42,501 bases of DNA, taken from the NCBI GenBank assembly GCA_019119045.1, contig DWXS01000069.1:1-42501 (forward strand), given 5' to 3'. The translations under genes were made by a program, and so were the position numbers. The stretch's first letter is position 1. Every line of letters begins with the position of its first letter. A model generated the notes under the pieces. The model saw nothing but the letters and a program-made list of their open reading frames with translations, did not search any database and was not told where the DNA came from. Shown in pieces: positions 17,617 through 26,602 of the stretch. The stretch comes from Candidatus Mailhella merdavium. Lineage in GTDB: Bacteria > Desulfobacterota > Desulfovibrionia > Desulfovibrionales > Desulfovibrionaceae.

Positions 17617-18540
17617 TTATTTCTGCTGTCCGTCAGGGGCTGCCTCTGGCGGCGCATAGCTGCCCGGCCCCGGAAGTATGAATCCTCTCTGGCCGAGGCG
17701 TCGCAGATACCAGCGGGGATCGCGTACAAGCAGAGGCATTTTGTCTGTCTCTCCCCGAATGAGCAGGTCGTCTCCCGGTTCGACAGGCAGATGTTCCTGC
17801 CCGTCTATGGTGACGAAAACCTGATCGACGCTCTGTACGGATTTGAGGCGTATGCAGGCGGATGAGGGCAGAACCAGGGGGGGGAATGCTCCGGCAAAGG
17901 GGCAGACCGGAGTTATCATGGTGGTATTCAGGGAAGGAAACATCAGCGGTCCGCCCGCGGACGCGGCATAGGCTGTGGAGCCGAGCGCCGTTGAGATGAT
18001 GATGCCGTCGCAACGCAGACGGCTCATGAAGATATCGTCCACAAAAAGATCCAGAGTGACGGCACGGGCGACGTTCCCCCGTGCGAATACCACATCGTTG
18101 ATTGCCCAGCCGCTGCCGCCTTCTTCTCCATGTCCGCGAACCAGAGCCCAGTGCAGAACACTGTGCCCCTGAACGGAAAAATCTCCGTCCAGCAGAGCCT
18201 GAAGATGAGGTTCCCAGTCGCGGGAGGAAATTTCCGTCAGAAATCCGACTTTTCCGAAGTTTATCCCCAGCAGGGGAATGGCTCGGGGCTGAAGTGCCCG
18301 GCCTATGCCGAGCATGGTTCCGTCTCCACCCAAAACAAGAGCGGCGTCCATATCGTTTGCCAGAGCTTTCTCAAAGGGGGGGAGTCCGGAAAGTTGAGGA
18401 TCGGACGGCGCGGCAGAATTGACGACTCGGGAAGAAATCCCCCGTTTCTCCAGCCAATCGGCTATTTCGCCTGCTTCACGCATGGCGTCCGTGTTGTGGG
18501 CCTTTACCACGATAAGGAGGGAACGGGGTATAAATTTCAT
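17617..18540 (-). CDS. nadK: NAD kinase
   Basis: NadK phosphorylates NAD to NADP. The 307-residue protein has the GGDGT motif (71-75), GINFGKVGFLTE, the NDVVF segment equivalent to the conserved NE/D site, the CDGIIISTALGSTAY loop, and the C-terminal VTIDGQE motif. The start at 18540 (MKFIPRSLLIVV) fits the family, but no ribosome binding site precedes it; a TATACT box ends only 5 bases upstream, so the mRNA may be leaderless. It shares a 230-base divergent spacer with gmhA. Confidence 0.95.
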   Translation of the reverse strand: MKFIPRSLLIVVKAHNTDAMREAGEIADWLEKRGISSRVVNSAAPSDPQLSGLPPFEKALANDMDAALVLGGDGTMLGIGRALQPRAIPLLGINFGKVGFLTEISSRDWEPHLQALLDGDFSVQGHSVLHWALVRGHGEEGGSGWAINDVVFARGNVARAVTLDLFVDDIFMSRLRCDGIIISTALGSTAYAASAGGPLMFPSLNTTMITPVCPFAGAFPPLVLPSSACIRLKSVQSVDQVFVTIDGQEHLPVEPGDDLLIRGETDKMPLLVRDPRWYLRRLGQRGFILPGPGSYAPPEAAPDGQQK

Positions 18541-18603
18541 GGTTGAGTATATAAACTATATCCGCCATCAGGGCAACAGGATCACGCATAATTTGCTTGC
18601 GGT

Positions 18604-18624
18604 GTTTGCGGAAAAGCCGCAAAC
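18604..18624. promoter_or_regulatory. Perfect inverted repeat between nadK and gmhA
   Basis: GTTTGCGG (18604-18611) and CCGCAAAC (18617-18624) are 8-bp arms around AAAAG. There is no T run, so it is not a terminator. In a divergent spacer it could be an operator or an RNA fold in the gmhA leader. Confidence 0.35.
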
Positions 18625-18769
18625 GGCAATATTGCAAGGAAACTTGCTTTGGGCTATCTGATTCAGAATAATCTGATCCGGGTTAGTCTGGAGACAAAAG
18701 AACCGGCTTGGGCGAAAAGGCGAAAGCTTTGCGACGCGGTAAAAAGTCCGGAGCGATTATGGAGGTTCC

Positions 18770-19378
18770 TTGAGCGCAACATTGAATATGATTCGTGAAC
18801 ACGCGGAAGAAGGGGCAAAATTACGTCTGGCATTTTTTGAAAACAATGCGGGGCCTATTGATGAACTTGCCCTGGCTCTTGCCCGCTGCCTTGCCGACGG
18901 CGGAAAAATTCTGATTTGCGGTAACGGCGGCAGTGCTGCGGATGCGCAGCATATGAGCGGCGAACTGCTCGGGCGTTTTGTCATGGAACGGCCTTCCCTT
19001 CCGGCTGTGGCTCTTTCTGTGGATACGTCCACGCTGACCGCCGTGGGGAACGATTATGGTTTTGACGATGTTTTTGCCCGTCAGGTGAACGGCCTTGGGC
19101 GCGCGGGGGATGCTCTGGTGGTATTTTCAACTTCCGGAAGAAGCCCGAATATTATTCGCGCGCTCGAAGCGGCTCGGAATCTCGGTCTCCTGACGGTGGG
19201 GCTGACCGGCAAGGGAGGAGGTCTGATGCCTCCGCTGTGCGATTTTATGCTGGACGTTCCTTCGACGAAAACTCCTCTGATTCAGGAGATTCATGAGGCC
19301 TGCCTGCATCTTGTCTGTGGGCTGGTCGATCATTATCTTTTTACGGAACCGGGCGCATTGCGCGCCGCGTCCCTGTGA
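18770..19378 (+). CDS. gmhA: Sedoheptulose 7-phosphate isomerase GmhA
   Basis: GmhA makes D-glycero-D-manno-heptose 7-phosphate, the first step towards the heptose of LPS inner core. The 202-residue SIS-domain protein has ICGNGGSAADAQHMSGEL, VDTSTLTAVGNDYGFDDVF, VVFSTSGRSPNIIRAL and the C-terminal STKTPLIQEIHEACLHLVCGLVDHYLF, all typical of GmhA. It appears to start with TTG at 18770: GGAGGTT stands 4 bases before it, and the next in-frame ATG (18788) lacks such a site. The zinc-ribbon gene follows after 16 bases and hemC after that, suggesting an operon. Confidence 0.94.
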   Translation: MSATLNMIREHAEEGAKLRLAFFENNAGPIDELALALARCLADGGKILICGNGGSAADAQHMSGELLGRFVMERPSLPAVALSVDTSTLTAVGNDYGFDDVFARQVNGLGRAGDALVVFSTSGRSPNIIRALEAARNLGLLTVGLTGKGGGLMPPLCDFMLDVPSTKTPLIQEIHEACLHLVCGLVDHYLFTEPGALRAASL

Positions 19379-19394
19379 TGCCACGGAGAGAGCC

Positions 19395-19625
19395 ATGCCT
19401 ATTTTTGAATACCATTGCAAAAGCTGCATGAGAGAATTTGAAGAAGTTGTCTTTGACGACGCGCTTCCTCCCTGTCCGTATTGTCATTCTTCAAATACGG
19501 AGAAAATGATTTCGCGTCCCTGCCGCTGCTGTGCGACGGGAAGTTCTTCCGAAGGAGTTCCTCCTTCCTCCGGAGGAGGCTGCGCGGGCTGTTCGGGCGG
19601 TTCCTGTGCCTCGTGCGGACATTAA
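19395..19625 (+). CDS. FmdB-family zinc-ribbon protein
   Basis: This 76-residue protein begins MPIFEYHCKSCMREFEE and has two CxxC pairs (CKSC near residues 8-11 and CPYC near 27-30), the FmdB/CxxC_CXXC_SSSS zinc-ribbon signature. A Ser/Gly/Cys-rich tail adds further cysteines (CRCC, CAGC, CASC), which is common in the family. These proteins are proposed regulators or metal-binding factors; the precise role is unknown. GGAGAG precedes the ATG. It lies in the gmhA-hemC run. Confidence 0.88.
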   Translation: MPIFEYHCKSCMREFEEVVFDDALPPCPYCHSSNTEKMISRPCRCCATGSSSEGVPPSSGGGCAGCSGGSCASCGH

Positions 19626-19724
19626 TTTCCGAAGAAAAACCGATCGCGCGCACACGGTGTATATCGCGGGCGCGCGCTTACTTTTTAAAGATCCGACCAT
19701 CCATCTGCGGTCGGCGGAAACGGC

Positions 19725-20690
19725 ATGAAAAAAATTGTAATTGCAACCAGAGGCAGCGCGCTCGCGTTATGGCAGGCCAACCACATAAAAGCCCTGTTGC
19801 TGGAACGGTATCCGGACTTGCATGTTGAACTTCTGATCTTGAAGACCCGTGGAGACGTCATCCTTGACGTGCCGCTTGCCAAGGTCGGAGGGAAGGGCGT
19901 GTTCGTCAAGGAAATCGAAGATGCCCTGCTTTGCGGACGCGCCGATTTGGCCGTACACAGCATGAAGGATGTTCCCATGGTTCTGCCGGAAGGGCTGATC
20001 CTGGGAGCTGTTCCCCAGCGGGAAGTCAAAGGGGATCTGTTCCTCTCCGAACGTTATGATGATCTTGCGGCTCTTCCGCCCGGGGCGACTCTGGGAACCA
20101 GCAGCCTGCGCCGTCAGGCTCAGGTTCTGGCCATGCGGCCGGATATCAACGTCACCATGCTGCGCGGCAATGTGGAAACCCGACTGCGCAAGATGCGTGA
20201 AGGGCAGTATGACGCCATTATTCTTGCCTGCGCGGGGGTAAAGAGGCTGGGACTTTCCGCATCCAGGGAAGCAGCCTTGACCGCACCGGATTTTTTACCT
20301 GCCGTAGGGCAGGGGGCTCTCGGTGTGGAAATGCGTGCCGACAGGGAAGACTTGCGCGAGTTGACGGCCTTTCTTGAGCATATGCCGACCCGGATTTGCG
20401 TAGAGGCCGAACGCGGTTTTCTTGCCGGGCTGGATGGCGGCTGTCAGGTTCCTATTGCCGCCGATGCGCAGTTGAAGGACGGGAAGCTTTCGCTTGAAGG
20501 ACTGGTGGCGGAGCCGGACGGCAGCGTGATACTGCGTCGGACTCTTCAGAGGCATATCGACGGCAACAGCGAACATGCCGTCGCTCAGGCTGAAGAAATG
20601 GGGAAAAAACTTGCGGATGAATTGCTGGAAGCTGGAGCCGGGGCAATCCTTGAGCGTCTGTATGCTGAAGAAGGGGAGGTTCGCTCATGA
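19725..20690 (+). CDS. hemC: Porphobilinogen deaminase (hydroxymethylbilane synthase)
   Basis: HemC joins four porphobilinogens into hydroxymethylbilane for haem, sirohaem and corrinoid synthesis. The 321-residue protein shows [58 protein letters not shown] and [12 protein letters not shown]. The cofactor-binding cysteine is Cys240 in [10 protein letters not shown]. The catalytic Asp in the HSMKD motif is present. The ATG at 19725 follows GGCGGAAA. The stop overlaps the next start by four bases (ATGA), so the Lon-like gene is translationally coupled to it. Confidence 0.96.
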   Translation: MKKIVIATRGSALALWQANHIKALLLERYPDLHVELLILKTRGDVILDVPLAKVGGKGVFVKEIEDALLCGRADLAVHSMKDVPMVLPEGLILGAVPQREVKGDLFLSERYDDLAALPPGATLGTSSLRRQAQVLAMRPDINVTMLRGNVETRLRKMREGQYDAIILACAGVKRLGLSASREAALTAPDFLPAVGQGALGVEMRADREDLRELTAFLEHMPTRICVEAERGFLAGLDGGCQVPIAADAQLKDGKLSLEGLVAEPDGSVILRRTLQRHIDGNSEHAVAQAEEMGKKLADELLEAGAGAILERLYAEEGEVRS

Positions 20691-23161
20691 GCGGAAGGCG
20701 TCTTTCGCGCCTGTCGGCGGAAAGTCTTCGGCCCTGCTGGCCGGAAGAACGTATTCCCTGGGCGGACAGTGATGCCATTCCCCGCGGGGGAAGACTTCGT
20801 CCGGCGCAACCCAGAGCCTTGCAGGCTCTGGAACTGGCCATGAAGATCAAGCTCGCGGGATACAATGTATATCTTGCGGGAGAGGCTGATCTCGGTCGGA
20901 CATACATGCTGCGGGATTTTCTTTCACCTCGGGCCCGCAGGGAGCAGACACCGCCGGATCTGGTGTATGTCAATAATTTTGAGGATGAAGATCGTCCTCT
21001 GCTGCTGCGTCTTCCTGCCGGACAGGGAAAGCAGCTCAGGTCTGCAATGTCGCGCGCGCTTCAGACCGTCCGAAAGGAACTCCCGCGCCGTTTTGAAGCC
21101 GACGCCTATGTGAAGAAACGTGGGGAACTCCTCGACAGCTTTCAGAGTTCCCGCTCCCGTCTGCTCAAGGAAATGGACAATATGGCGGGGGGGCAGGGCT
21201 TCAATCTTGATGTGGATGATCAGGGAAGTCTGACCTTGTATCCTCTGGTCGAGGGCAAACGCCTCAGCGAGGAGGAATTCGACAGACTGGATCGTCCTCT
21301 GCGTCAGAAACTGAAACGGAAGGGCGACGTACTGCTGCAGACCATGACCGGACTGGTGCGGAAACTTTCGCAGGTGGAACGTGATTTCCGCTTCCATGAA
21401 CGGGATCTGGAACGGGAGGTTGTGGAAAGCGTTCTTGCAAGGATTTTTGATCCTGTGGCGGAACGCGCCTGCCGTAATGCTTCCGGAACAAAGGGGGAGG
21501 AAGAGCAGAGGGACGAAAAGGATATCGCTGCCCTGCGCGCTTTTTTTGAAAAGGTTCGGAGTAATATTATCGAAAATGTGGATCTGTTTCTGCCCCATGA
21601 GGGGCAGAGCGGTCTGTCGGCGGTCGATTCCCCGGCTGCCCCCTCTTCCGAACCGGATCTCGGACGCTATGACATCAATCTTTTTGTAGACAACAGCGAT
21701 ACCAGAGGCGCCCCGCTTATTATCGATGAACATCCCACGTTCACCAATCTGCTTGGTTGCGTGGAACGGGAATCGGAAATGGGCGCGCTGGTAACGGATT
21801 TTACACTGATAAAGGCTGGTTCGCTGCACCGGGCCAACGGCGGTTATCTTGTGCTGCATATTGCCGACGTGCTTCAGCATCAGGGCGCATGGGAAGGGCT
21901 TGTCCGTGCGCTGCGCTCGGGAATGGCCCGAATTGAGGATGCGGGAGATATGCCGGAAGGGGCGAGAACCAAGGGCATAGAGCCTGAACCTCTTCCGCTT
22001 GATCTTAAAGTTGTTCTGGTCGGGCCTGACGACCTGTATGAAACGCTTCTGAATAATGACGATCGTTTTGCCAAGCTTTTTAAGATCAAGGCGCAGATGA
22101 CGGGAGAAACCCGTCGGGCCGCAGCAGAGGTACGGACATGGCTCCGGGGGCTGACACGGATTATTGACGAAGCTTCTCTGCTGCCCTTCGGGAGGGATGC
22201 TCTTGCCGGTCTGGTGGACTACGCCTCGCTGTTGTGTGAAGATCAGCGCAAGATTTCCCTCAAATTTCCTCTGCTGCGCGAGGTCATGATCGAAGCCTCT
22301 GCTCTTGCTTCCATGAAAGGAGCTTTGCGGGTTGACCGTGTCTGCCTTTCGGAGGCTCTGAAGGGACGCCTCTATCGGGTGAATCTGACGGAAGAACTCT
22401 TCATGGAGGAGTATGATCGGGATCTGATTAAAATTCGCACAGAAGGCTCTGAGGTCGGACGGGTCAACGGACTTTCCGTCACCTGGAACGGAGATTTCGA
22501 GTTTGGCCTGCCCCACCAGATTTCCTGTACTGTGGGGGTAGGGCATGGCGGCGTCATCGACCTTGAGCGGGAGGCGGAGCTTGGCGGTCCGATTCACACC
22601 AAGGCCATGATGATTCTTAAAAGCTACCTTCTGGATCAGTTTGCACACAACAAACCGCTGGTGCTGGCCGGAAGCCTCTATTTCGCGCAGAGTTATACGG
22701 AGATAGAAGGAGATTCCGCGTCGGGAGCGGAGCTTGTCGCGCTGCTTTCCGCCATTTCCGGCGTGCCTGTGAAACATTCTCTGGCCTTTACCGGGGCGGT
22801 GAACCATTCCGGCGATATTCTTGCCGTGGGAGGCGTCAACCGCAAGATTGAAGGATTTTTCGCACTTTGCGCACGCCGTGGATTGAGCGGCGAGCAGGGA
22901 GTGATCATTCCCCGGGACAACGTGGAGCATCTCATGCTTGAAGAGCGTGTCGTTGAGGCCGTGCGTGAGGGAAAGTTTTCCATCTATGCCGTTTCCCATA
23001 TCAGCGAGGCTCTGGAGCTTCTGACCGGCATGAGTGTGGGACGCCGTCGCAAAGATGGGGCCTTTACCAGAGGAAGCCTGTTCCGTCTGGTGGACGAGCG
23101 GCTGCATGAACTGGGCTGGCAGGCGGAGAACGCCTTCAAGAAACGCCGCCGCAGCACCTGA
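20687..23161 (+). CDS. Lon-like ATP-dependent protease (AAA_32 type)
   Basis: This 824-residue protein belongs to the Lon-related group with an AAA_32 ATPase region and a C-terminal Lon (S16) protease domain. The Walker A-like site near residues 64-72 reads GEADLGRT, with Arg where ATPases usually have Lys, a deviation seen in this subgroup. The middle carries a helical insert (about 110-310) and a region with [16 protein letters not shown] and [15 protein letters not shown]. The protease domain has the LonB-like GDSASG with nucleophile Ser677 and the partner Lys720 (VNRKIEGF), 43 residues apart as in Lon. The C-terminus is basic. It overlaps hemC by four bases. The 3' end has a decayed relative at 545-662. 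Confidence 0.92.
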   Translation: MSGRRLSRLSAESLRPCWPEERIPWADSDAIPRGGRLRPAQPRALQALELAMKIKLAGYNVYLAGEADLGRTYMLRDFLSPRARREQTPPDLVYVNNFEDEDRPLLLRLPAGQGKQLRSAMSRALQTVRKELPRRFEADAYVKKRGELLDSFQSSRSRLLKEMDNMAGGQGFNLDVDDQGSLTLYPLVEGKRLSEEEFDRLDRPLRQKLKRKGDVLLQTMTGLVRKLSQVERDFRFHERDLEREVVESVLARIFDPVAERACRNASGTKGEEEQRDEKDIAALRAFFEKVRSNIIENVDLFLPHEGQSGLSAVDSPAAPSSEPDLGRYDINLFVDNSDTRGAPLIIDEHPTFTNLLGCVERESEMGALVTDFTLIKAGSLHRANGGYLVLHIADVLQHQGAWEGLVRALRSGMARIEDAGDMPEGARTKGIEPEPLPLDLKVVLVGPDDLYETLLNNDDRFAKLFKIKAQMTGETRRAAAEVRTWLRGLTRIIDEASLLPFGRDALAGLVDYASLLCEDQRKISLKFPLLREVMIEASALASMKGALRVDRVCLSEALKGRLYRVNLTEELFMEEYDRDLIKIRTEGSEVGRVNGLSVTWNGDFEFGLPHQISCTVGVGHGGVIDLEREAELGGPIHTKAMMILKSYLLDQFAHNKPLVLAGSLYFAQSYTEIEGDSASGAELVALLSAISGVPVKHSLAFTGAVNHSGDILAVGGVNRKIEGFFALCARRGLSGEQGVIIPRDNVEHLMLEERVVEAVREGKFSIYAVSHISEALELLTGMSVGRRRKDGAFTRGSLFRLVDERLHELGWQAENAFKKRRRST

Positions 23162-23671
23162 CATACATGAAGCAGTGTTATATCAGGCACGGACGCAAGC
23201 TTCGGGGCAGGCCACCGACATCGGGCCCGGGTCTGTCTCTCTTAGCAGGGCTGCCGTCAGGAGTCGGAAGGAGCCTCCCCTACAGGGCTGTCCAAGTGAT
23301 CAGTGTCTCCGGGGAAGGGGCTTTCCCTCCACACGGATGAACATGACTGTCATCCGGGACGCTGTGTCCGCCCTGCGTTTCGGGGCGCGAAGTCCGGGCT
23401 GCCTACAGTTTTCAGAGCGCAGGTTCATACTCGCGTATTCCGGCGAGCAGCGTTTATTCCTGCGCATCTGTCTATGCTGTTGCTTGTTCGTCGCCTGCGC
23501 TCTCCTGCGGACTGCGGGGATAAACCCTGCGGGCCGCCCGTCGTGTGGCTGCTCCGGCCGTTGCAGCCCCGCTTCTCCGGACTGCGGGATTTTTTCAAAA
23601 TGAAAAGGCTCCAGCCGGAAAGCGATGCGGCTTGACATCATACCAAATTCATGAAATTTAAATTCAGATAT
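23162..23671. other. Spacer between the Lon-like gene and tRNA-Arg
   Basis: About 510 bases contain no supported gene. Most of it is repeat copy B (23231-23610). Overlapping short frames on both strands are Arg/Cys/Pro-rich and lack ribosome binding sites. No terminator for the Lon-like gene is evident. Confidence 0.55.
23231..23610 (+). repeat. Intergenic repeat, copy B (related to 8212-8640)
   Basis: This copy carries the same ordered blocks as copy A: CTGCC....AGTC.GAAGGA near 23251, ATCAGTGTCTCCGGGGAAG near 23299, CCACACGGATGAACATGACTG, GCTGTGTCC, and AAACCCTGCGGGCC near 23523. Both copies lie directly downstream of plus-strand genes. Divergence is substantial, so the duplication is old or the element is under loose constraint. 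Its nature (decayed mobile element, structured RNA, or decayed gene) is open. Confidence 0.6.
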
Positions 23672-23748
23672 GCGCTCGTAGCTCAGTTGGATAGAGCGAC
23701 AGCCTCCTAAGCTGTAGGCCCCGTGTTCGATTCACGGCGGGCGCACCA
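23672..23748 (+). tRNA. tRNA-Arg (anticodon CCU)
   Basis: This is a complete 77-base cloverleaf: acceptor GCGCTCG / CGGGCGC (one T-G pair), D arm GCTC..GAGC, anticodon stem ACAGC / GCTGT with loop CTCCTAA giving anticodon CCT (reads AGG), T stem CCGTG / CACGG with loop TTCGATT, discriminator A and an encoded CCA end. A terminator follows. tRNA-Arg genes are frequent integration sites, which matters for the AT-rich segment behind it. Confidence 0.97.
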
Positions 23749-23758
23749 CAAGACATCG

Positions 23759-23795
23759 AGAGATTGCACAATATTTTGTGTAATCTCTTTTTTTA
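23759..23795 (+). terminator. Rho-independent terminator of tRNA-Arg
   Basis: A 13-bp stem (23759-23771 with 23776-23788, one G-T pair) around TATT is followed by a long T run. It lies 10 bases behind the tRNA. Confidence 0.9.
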
Positions 23796-24195
23796 TTTCT
23801 CGGAGAGAAGAGCAGGTGCGGACAGCAGAAAAAGTAAGGAAGAGTATTTCATTATTTCAAATTATGATATGCATAATAATATCGATATTATATAATATAT
23901 AATGTGACATGATTTGAAATTATATTGATTGGTATGCATATATTTTGATGAATAAAATATAAAATAACGTTATTATTTACATGTATGTAATAATATATGA
24001 TGACATAAAATATAATAAAATAATTTTTTAATGATATGTATATTCTGTGTATATCATGCATTTATATAATTCATGGAGTATAATTCTACGTATTTTTCAT
24101 AGATAAGATCAGAAATGCTGTATCATATCTTGATTTAATGTTATTTTTTATTAATAGATAGATAAATGAAATCTGGCATTCTTCTGGGGGAGATC
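23796..24195. other. Very AT-rich gene-free block
   Basis: From about 23850 to 24165 the sequence is overwhelmingly A and T with many ATAATAT-like runs, in sharp contrast to everything else in the window. It has no reading frame of note, and I found no clean direct repeat of the tRNA 3' end. It may be a xenogeneic or promoter-rich segment, an H-NS-type silencer target, or the scar of an integrated element. The next gene begins right after it. Confidence 0.6.
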
Positions 24196-25503
24196 ATGCA
24201 GAAAAAAGATGCTGACGTTCTGCAATCATTCAGGCCGTGGAAGCTGGTATATGCTCTGCTTTTGTTCTCAAGTCTTGCCGGCTGCGGTTTGCGCAGCATA
24301 CCATATGAGGAACCCCTGCATGTACGGCGTATGGGAAATCTGCAAATGGCTCTGCCCGAAGATCTGGAGCCGCAGGCACGGTTTTCGGCCTATGCCTGGG
24401 CTATGGAACACGGCAAACTTGTCGTCATGGAACAGCCCTGCCGCAATCCAGAGAAAGCCGAGGAAGAATTTGATGTTGTCTGGGAAGCTCTGCATACTGA
24501 ACACAGTTCATGGCCGGCAGAGGAAAGCCGTACCTGGGTGGGAGACGCCTCTCATATTTTCGGTACCCCCGCCCGTTTCGGCTTCTGTCGGTACGACAGA
24601 AACAATAATTCTCCTGTTCTTGACAAGGTGCATGCGCTGGTATTGAAGGACGGCTTTTTCCTTCATCTCATCATGCTTGTCAAAAGCGTTGCCTATGACG
24701 AAAACATTCCCCTGAGTGGCTCCCTGCAGGAGAAGGATTTTTTGCCGAAACCCTCGGCGCCGGTGAGGGCGGCCCTGCAGGATATGGCGGATTTTGTGCA
24801 GCTCTGGCGGCCTGCTTCCGTCCGCAGCGGAGGAAATTATTTCCGGACGCTGAATGGTACGGTGGATGAAAGCTCCCGTCCTGTGGACAAATGGCAGGAA
24901 GGCTGCTTCAAATTTATCCGTCCGGAAGACAGGCTGGAGCTTTCCCTTGAGTATCGTCTCAGTTCCTGGCCCAGTCGAGGCGGCTGGGCAGAGAGGAGAT
25001 ATCTTAATCCTTCTCCCATAAATGATGGAAATCCCTGGCTGGACGGCCGTGTGTTCGGGGCTTTTCTCTGGGTACTGATGAATCCCATTGAGATGGTGCA
25101 TGATATCGCCACCAACAGCGATTCTTCCGTAGCGAGAAAGGGACTGCGTGAAGTCAACGGTCTGCCCGGAGCAGAAACGGTGTATTACAAGAGATACACT
25201 GATTCAAAGGGCAACAGGATGTGCTTCATCAGCGCATGGTGGTGTCACTACGGCAATGAACGTGACGTGCGTCTGCCTGCGATGCAGCTCCATCTGAAAT
25301 GTGACACAAGTGATCCCGAGCGCGTCATGGGACTTTGGGACGCCGTACTGGAAACTCTGCGTCCTGCCTCTCCGGATGTACGTCCTGATCCGGCGGAGGG
25401 ATTTTCTGGAGATGAAGAAGGCAGGAGTCCCGAAATATATGTGAATCCCCTGAATGTACAGAACGAGACCTCCTGTGTACAGGATGCCTGGGATGCGCTC
25501 TGA
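24196..25503 (+). CDS. Lipoprotein, possible T6SS immunity protein (Tli4-like C-terminus)
   Basis: This 435-residue protein has a lipoprotein signal peptide: basic start, hydrophobic core (about 17-27), lipobox LAGC with Cys30, and Gly at +2, so outer-membrane or periplasmic anchoring is likely. The C-terminal part (about 300-400) reads ARKGLREVNGLPGAETVYYKR ... RMCFISAWW ... LPAMQLHLKC ... LWDAVLETLRP. To my eye that follows the pattern of Tli4_C, the C-terminal domain of immunity lipoproteins that neutralise type VI lipase effectors. This is recognition by pattern and needs a profile search. The ATG at 24196 follows GGGGGAG; an upstream ATG (24166) lacks a site. No effector or T6SS gene is next to it. 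Confidence 0.6.
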   Translation: MQKKDADVLQSFRPWKLVYALLLFSSLAGCGLRSIPYEEPLHVRRMGNLQMALPEDLEPQARFSAYAWAMEHGKLVVMEQPCRNPEKAEEEFDVVWEALHTEHSSWPAEESRTWVGDASHIFGTPARFGFCRYDRNNNSPVLDKVHALVLKDGFFLHLIMLVKSVAYDENIPLSGSLQEKDFLPKPSAPVRAALQDMADFVQLWRPASVRSGGNYFRTLNGTVDESSRPVDKWQEGCFKFIRPEDRLELSLEYRLSSWPSRGGWAERRYLNPSPINDGNPWLDGRVFGAFLWVLMNPIEMVHDIATNSDSSVARKGLREVNGLPGAETVYYKRYTDSKGNRMCFISAWWCHYGNERDVRLPAMQLHLKCDTSDPERVMGLWDAVLETLRPASPDVRPDPAEGFSGDEEGRSPEIYVNPLNVQNETSCVQDAWDAL

Positions 25504-25618
25504 AGCTCCGCCTGCCATCCTCCTTCGGCAGGTCAGACAGAACGTGCTGAAAAGTCCGGAGCGCGATATTTCTGAAGTGTGAAGCAGTGTGGCCCTGCCG
25601 GCTGGTCAAGGGCGCACG

Positions 25619-26602
25619 TTATGAGGGGTATAGCGTGTGGCCTGACTCTGTCAGAAAGGAAGTGACAAGTTCCGTCATGATGCGGGGAGCGTCGGGATCG
25701 CCCGGGCGGAACCATTTGATGCGTTCGTCGGCCCGGAACCAGGTCCACTGGCGTTTGGCATAGGCCCTGGTGTTTTTCCGCCAGAGTTCCAGAGTTTCCG
25801 TAAGGTCGCGGTTTCCGGCAAGATACTCGCCCAGTTCGCGGCAGCCTATGCCGGACCAGCCGGGAAGAGATAGATCCGGATTTTTTTTCATCGCCGCTCG
25901 GGCTTCATCCAGAGCGCCCGTTTCCAGCATCGTATCAATACGGCGGTTCAGGAAGGGGGTGAGTTCCGGCAGCGGCAGTCCCATGCCCAGACGCAGCACG
26001 TCTGTTTCAGGGGGGGGAGGCGTGGCGTGTTCGTGCCACCAGGTGAAAGTTTTACCTGTGCTTTCCCACACTTCAAGCGCGCGTATGATGCGTTGACGGT
26101 CGTGAGGGTGAATGCGCGAGGCGTAATCCGGGTCGATAGCATGTAATTTGACATGCAGAGCTTCCGGACCTTCCGTCTGGCATTGAAGTGTCAGACGTGC
26201 GCTGACGGATGCGTCTGTTGTGGGGATATCGGCCATGCCGTCCAGCAACGCTTTCAGGTACAGGCCGGTTCCGCCTACCAGAAGAGGAATCTGTCCTTGA
26301 GATCTGACGTCGGATATGGCGGCGCGGGCCTTGTCCATCCACTGCCCGGCGGAAATTTTCTGTCCGACGGGCAGCCAGCCGTAAAGAAGATGAGGACACT
26401 GAGCCTGTTCTTCCTGCGTCGGCTGTGCGGTGATGATGGGAAAATCCTCATAGACCTGTCTGGAGTCGGCATTGATAATGCAGACCTGAAGATCAGCCCG
26501 GGCAAGACAACGGGCTATATGCAGAGCAGCGCCGCTCTTGCCCGAACCTGTCGGGCCGACCAGACAGATAATACGGGGACTCGGGAAAGAAATGCGATTC
26601 AT
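25619..26602 (-). CDS. miaA: tRNA dimethylallyltransferase MiaA
   Basis: MiaA adds a dimethylallyl group to A37 of tRNAs reading UNN codons. The 327-residue protein has the P-loop GPTGSGKS, the INADSRQVYEDFPI motif, the PLLVGGTGLYLKALLDG motif, HDRQRIIRALEV and the RQWTWFR segment near the C-terminus. Length is normal. Its start overlaps the coaD stop by four bases (ATGA), so translation is coupled. It is the last gene of the rsmD-coaD-miaA minus-strand run. Confidence 0.96.
   Translation of the reverse strand: MNRISFPSPRIICLVGPTGSGKSGAALHIARCLARADLQVCIINADSRQVYEDFPIITAQPTQEEQAQCPHLLYGWLPVGQKISAGQWMDKARAAISDVRSQGQIPLLVGGTGLYLKALLDGMADIPTTDASVSARLTLQCQTEGPEALHVKLHAIDPDYASRIHPHDRQRIIRALEVWESTGKTFTWWHEHATPPPPETDVLRLGMGLPLPELTPFLNRRIDTMLETGALDEARAAMKKNPDLSLPGWSGIGCRELGEYLAGNRDLTETLELWRKNTRAYAKRQWTWFRADERIKWFRPGDPDAPRIMTELVTSFLTESGHTLYPS

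Noticed and set aside
20924..23164. 746-codon minus-strand frame opposite the Lon-like gene
   Set aside because: It mirrors the high third-position GC of the real gene; the protease motifs are on the plus strand and the minus translation has no domain.
23385..23420. RNase P RNA-like string GAAGTCCGGGCT in repeat copy B
   Set aside because: The flanking P4 partner, the conserved ACAGAA region and the overall fold are missing, and copy A lacks the string.
23303..23635. 110-codon plus-strand frame in repeat copy B
   Set aside because: The homologous frame in copy A differs at all codon positions and reads differently, so coding is not supported.
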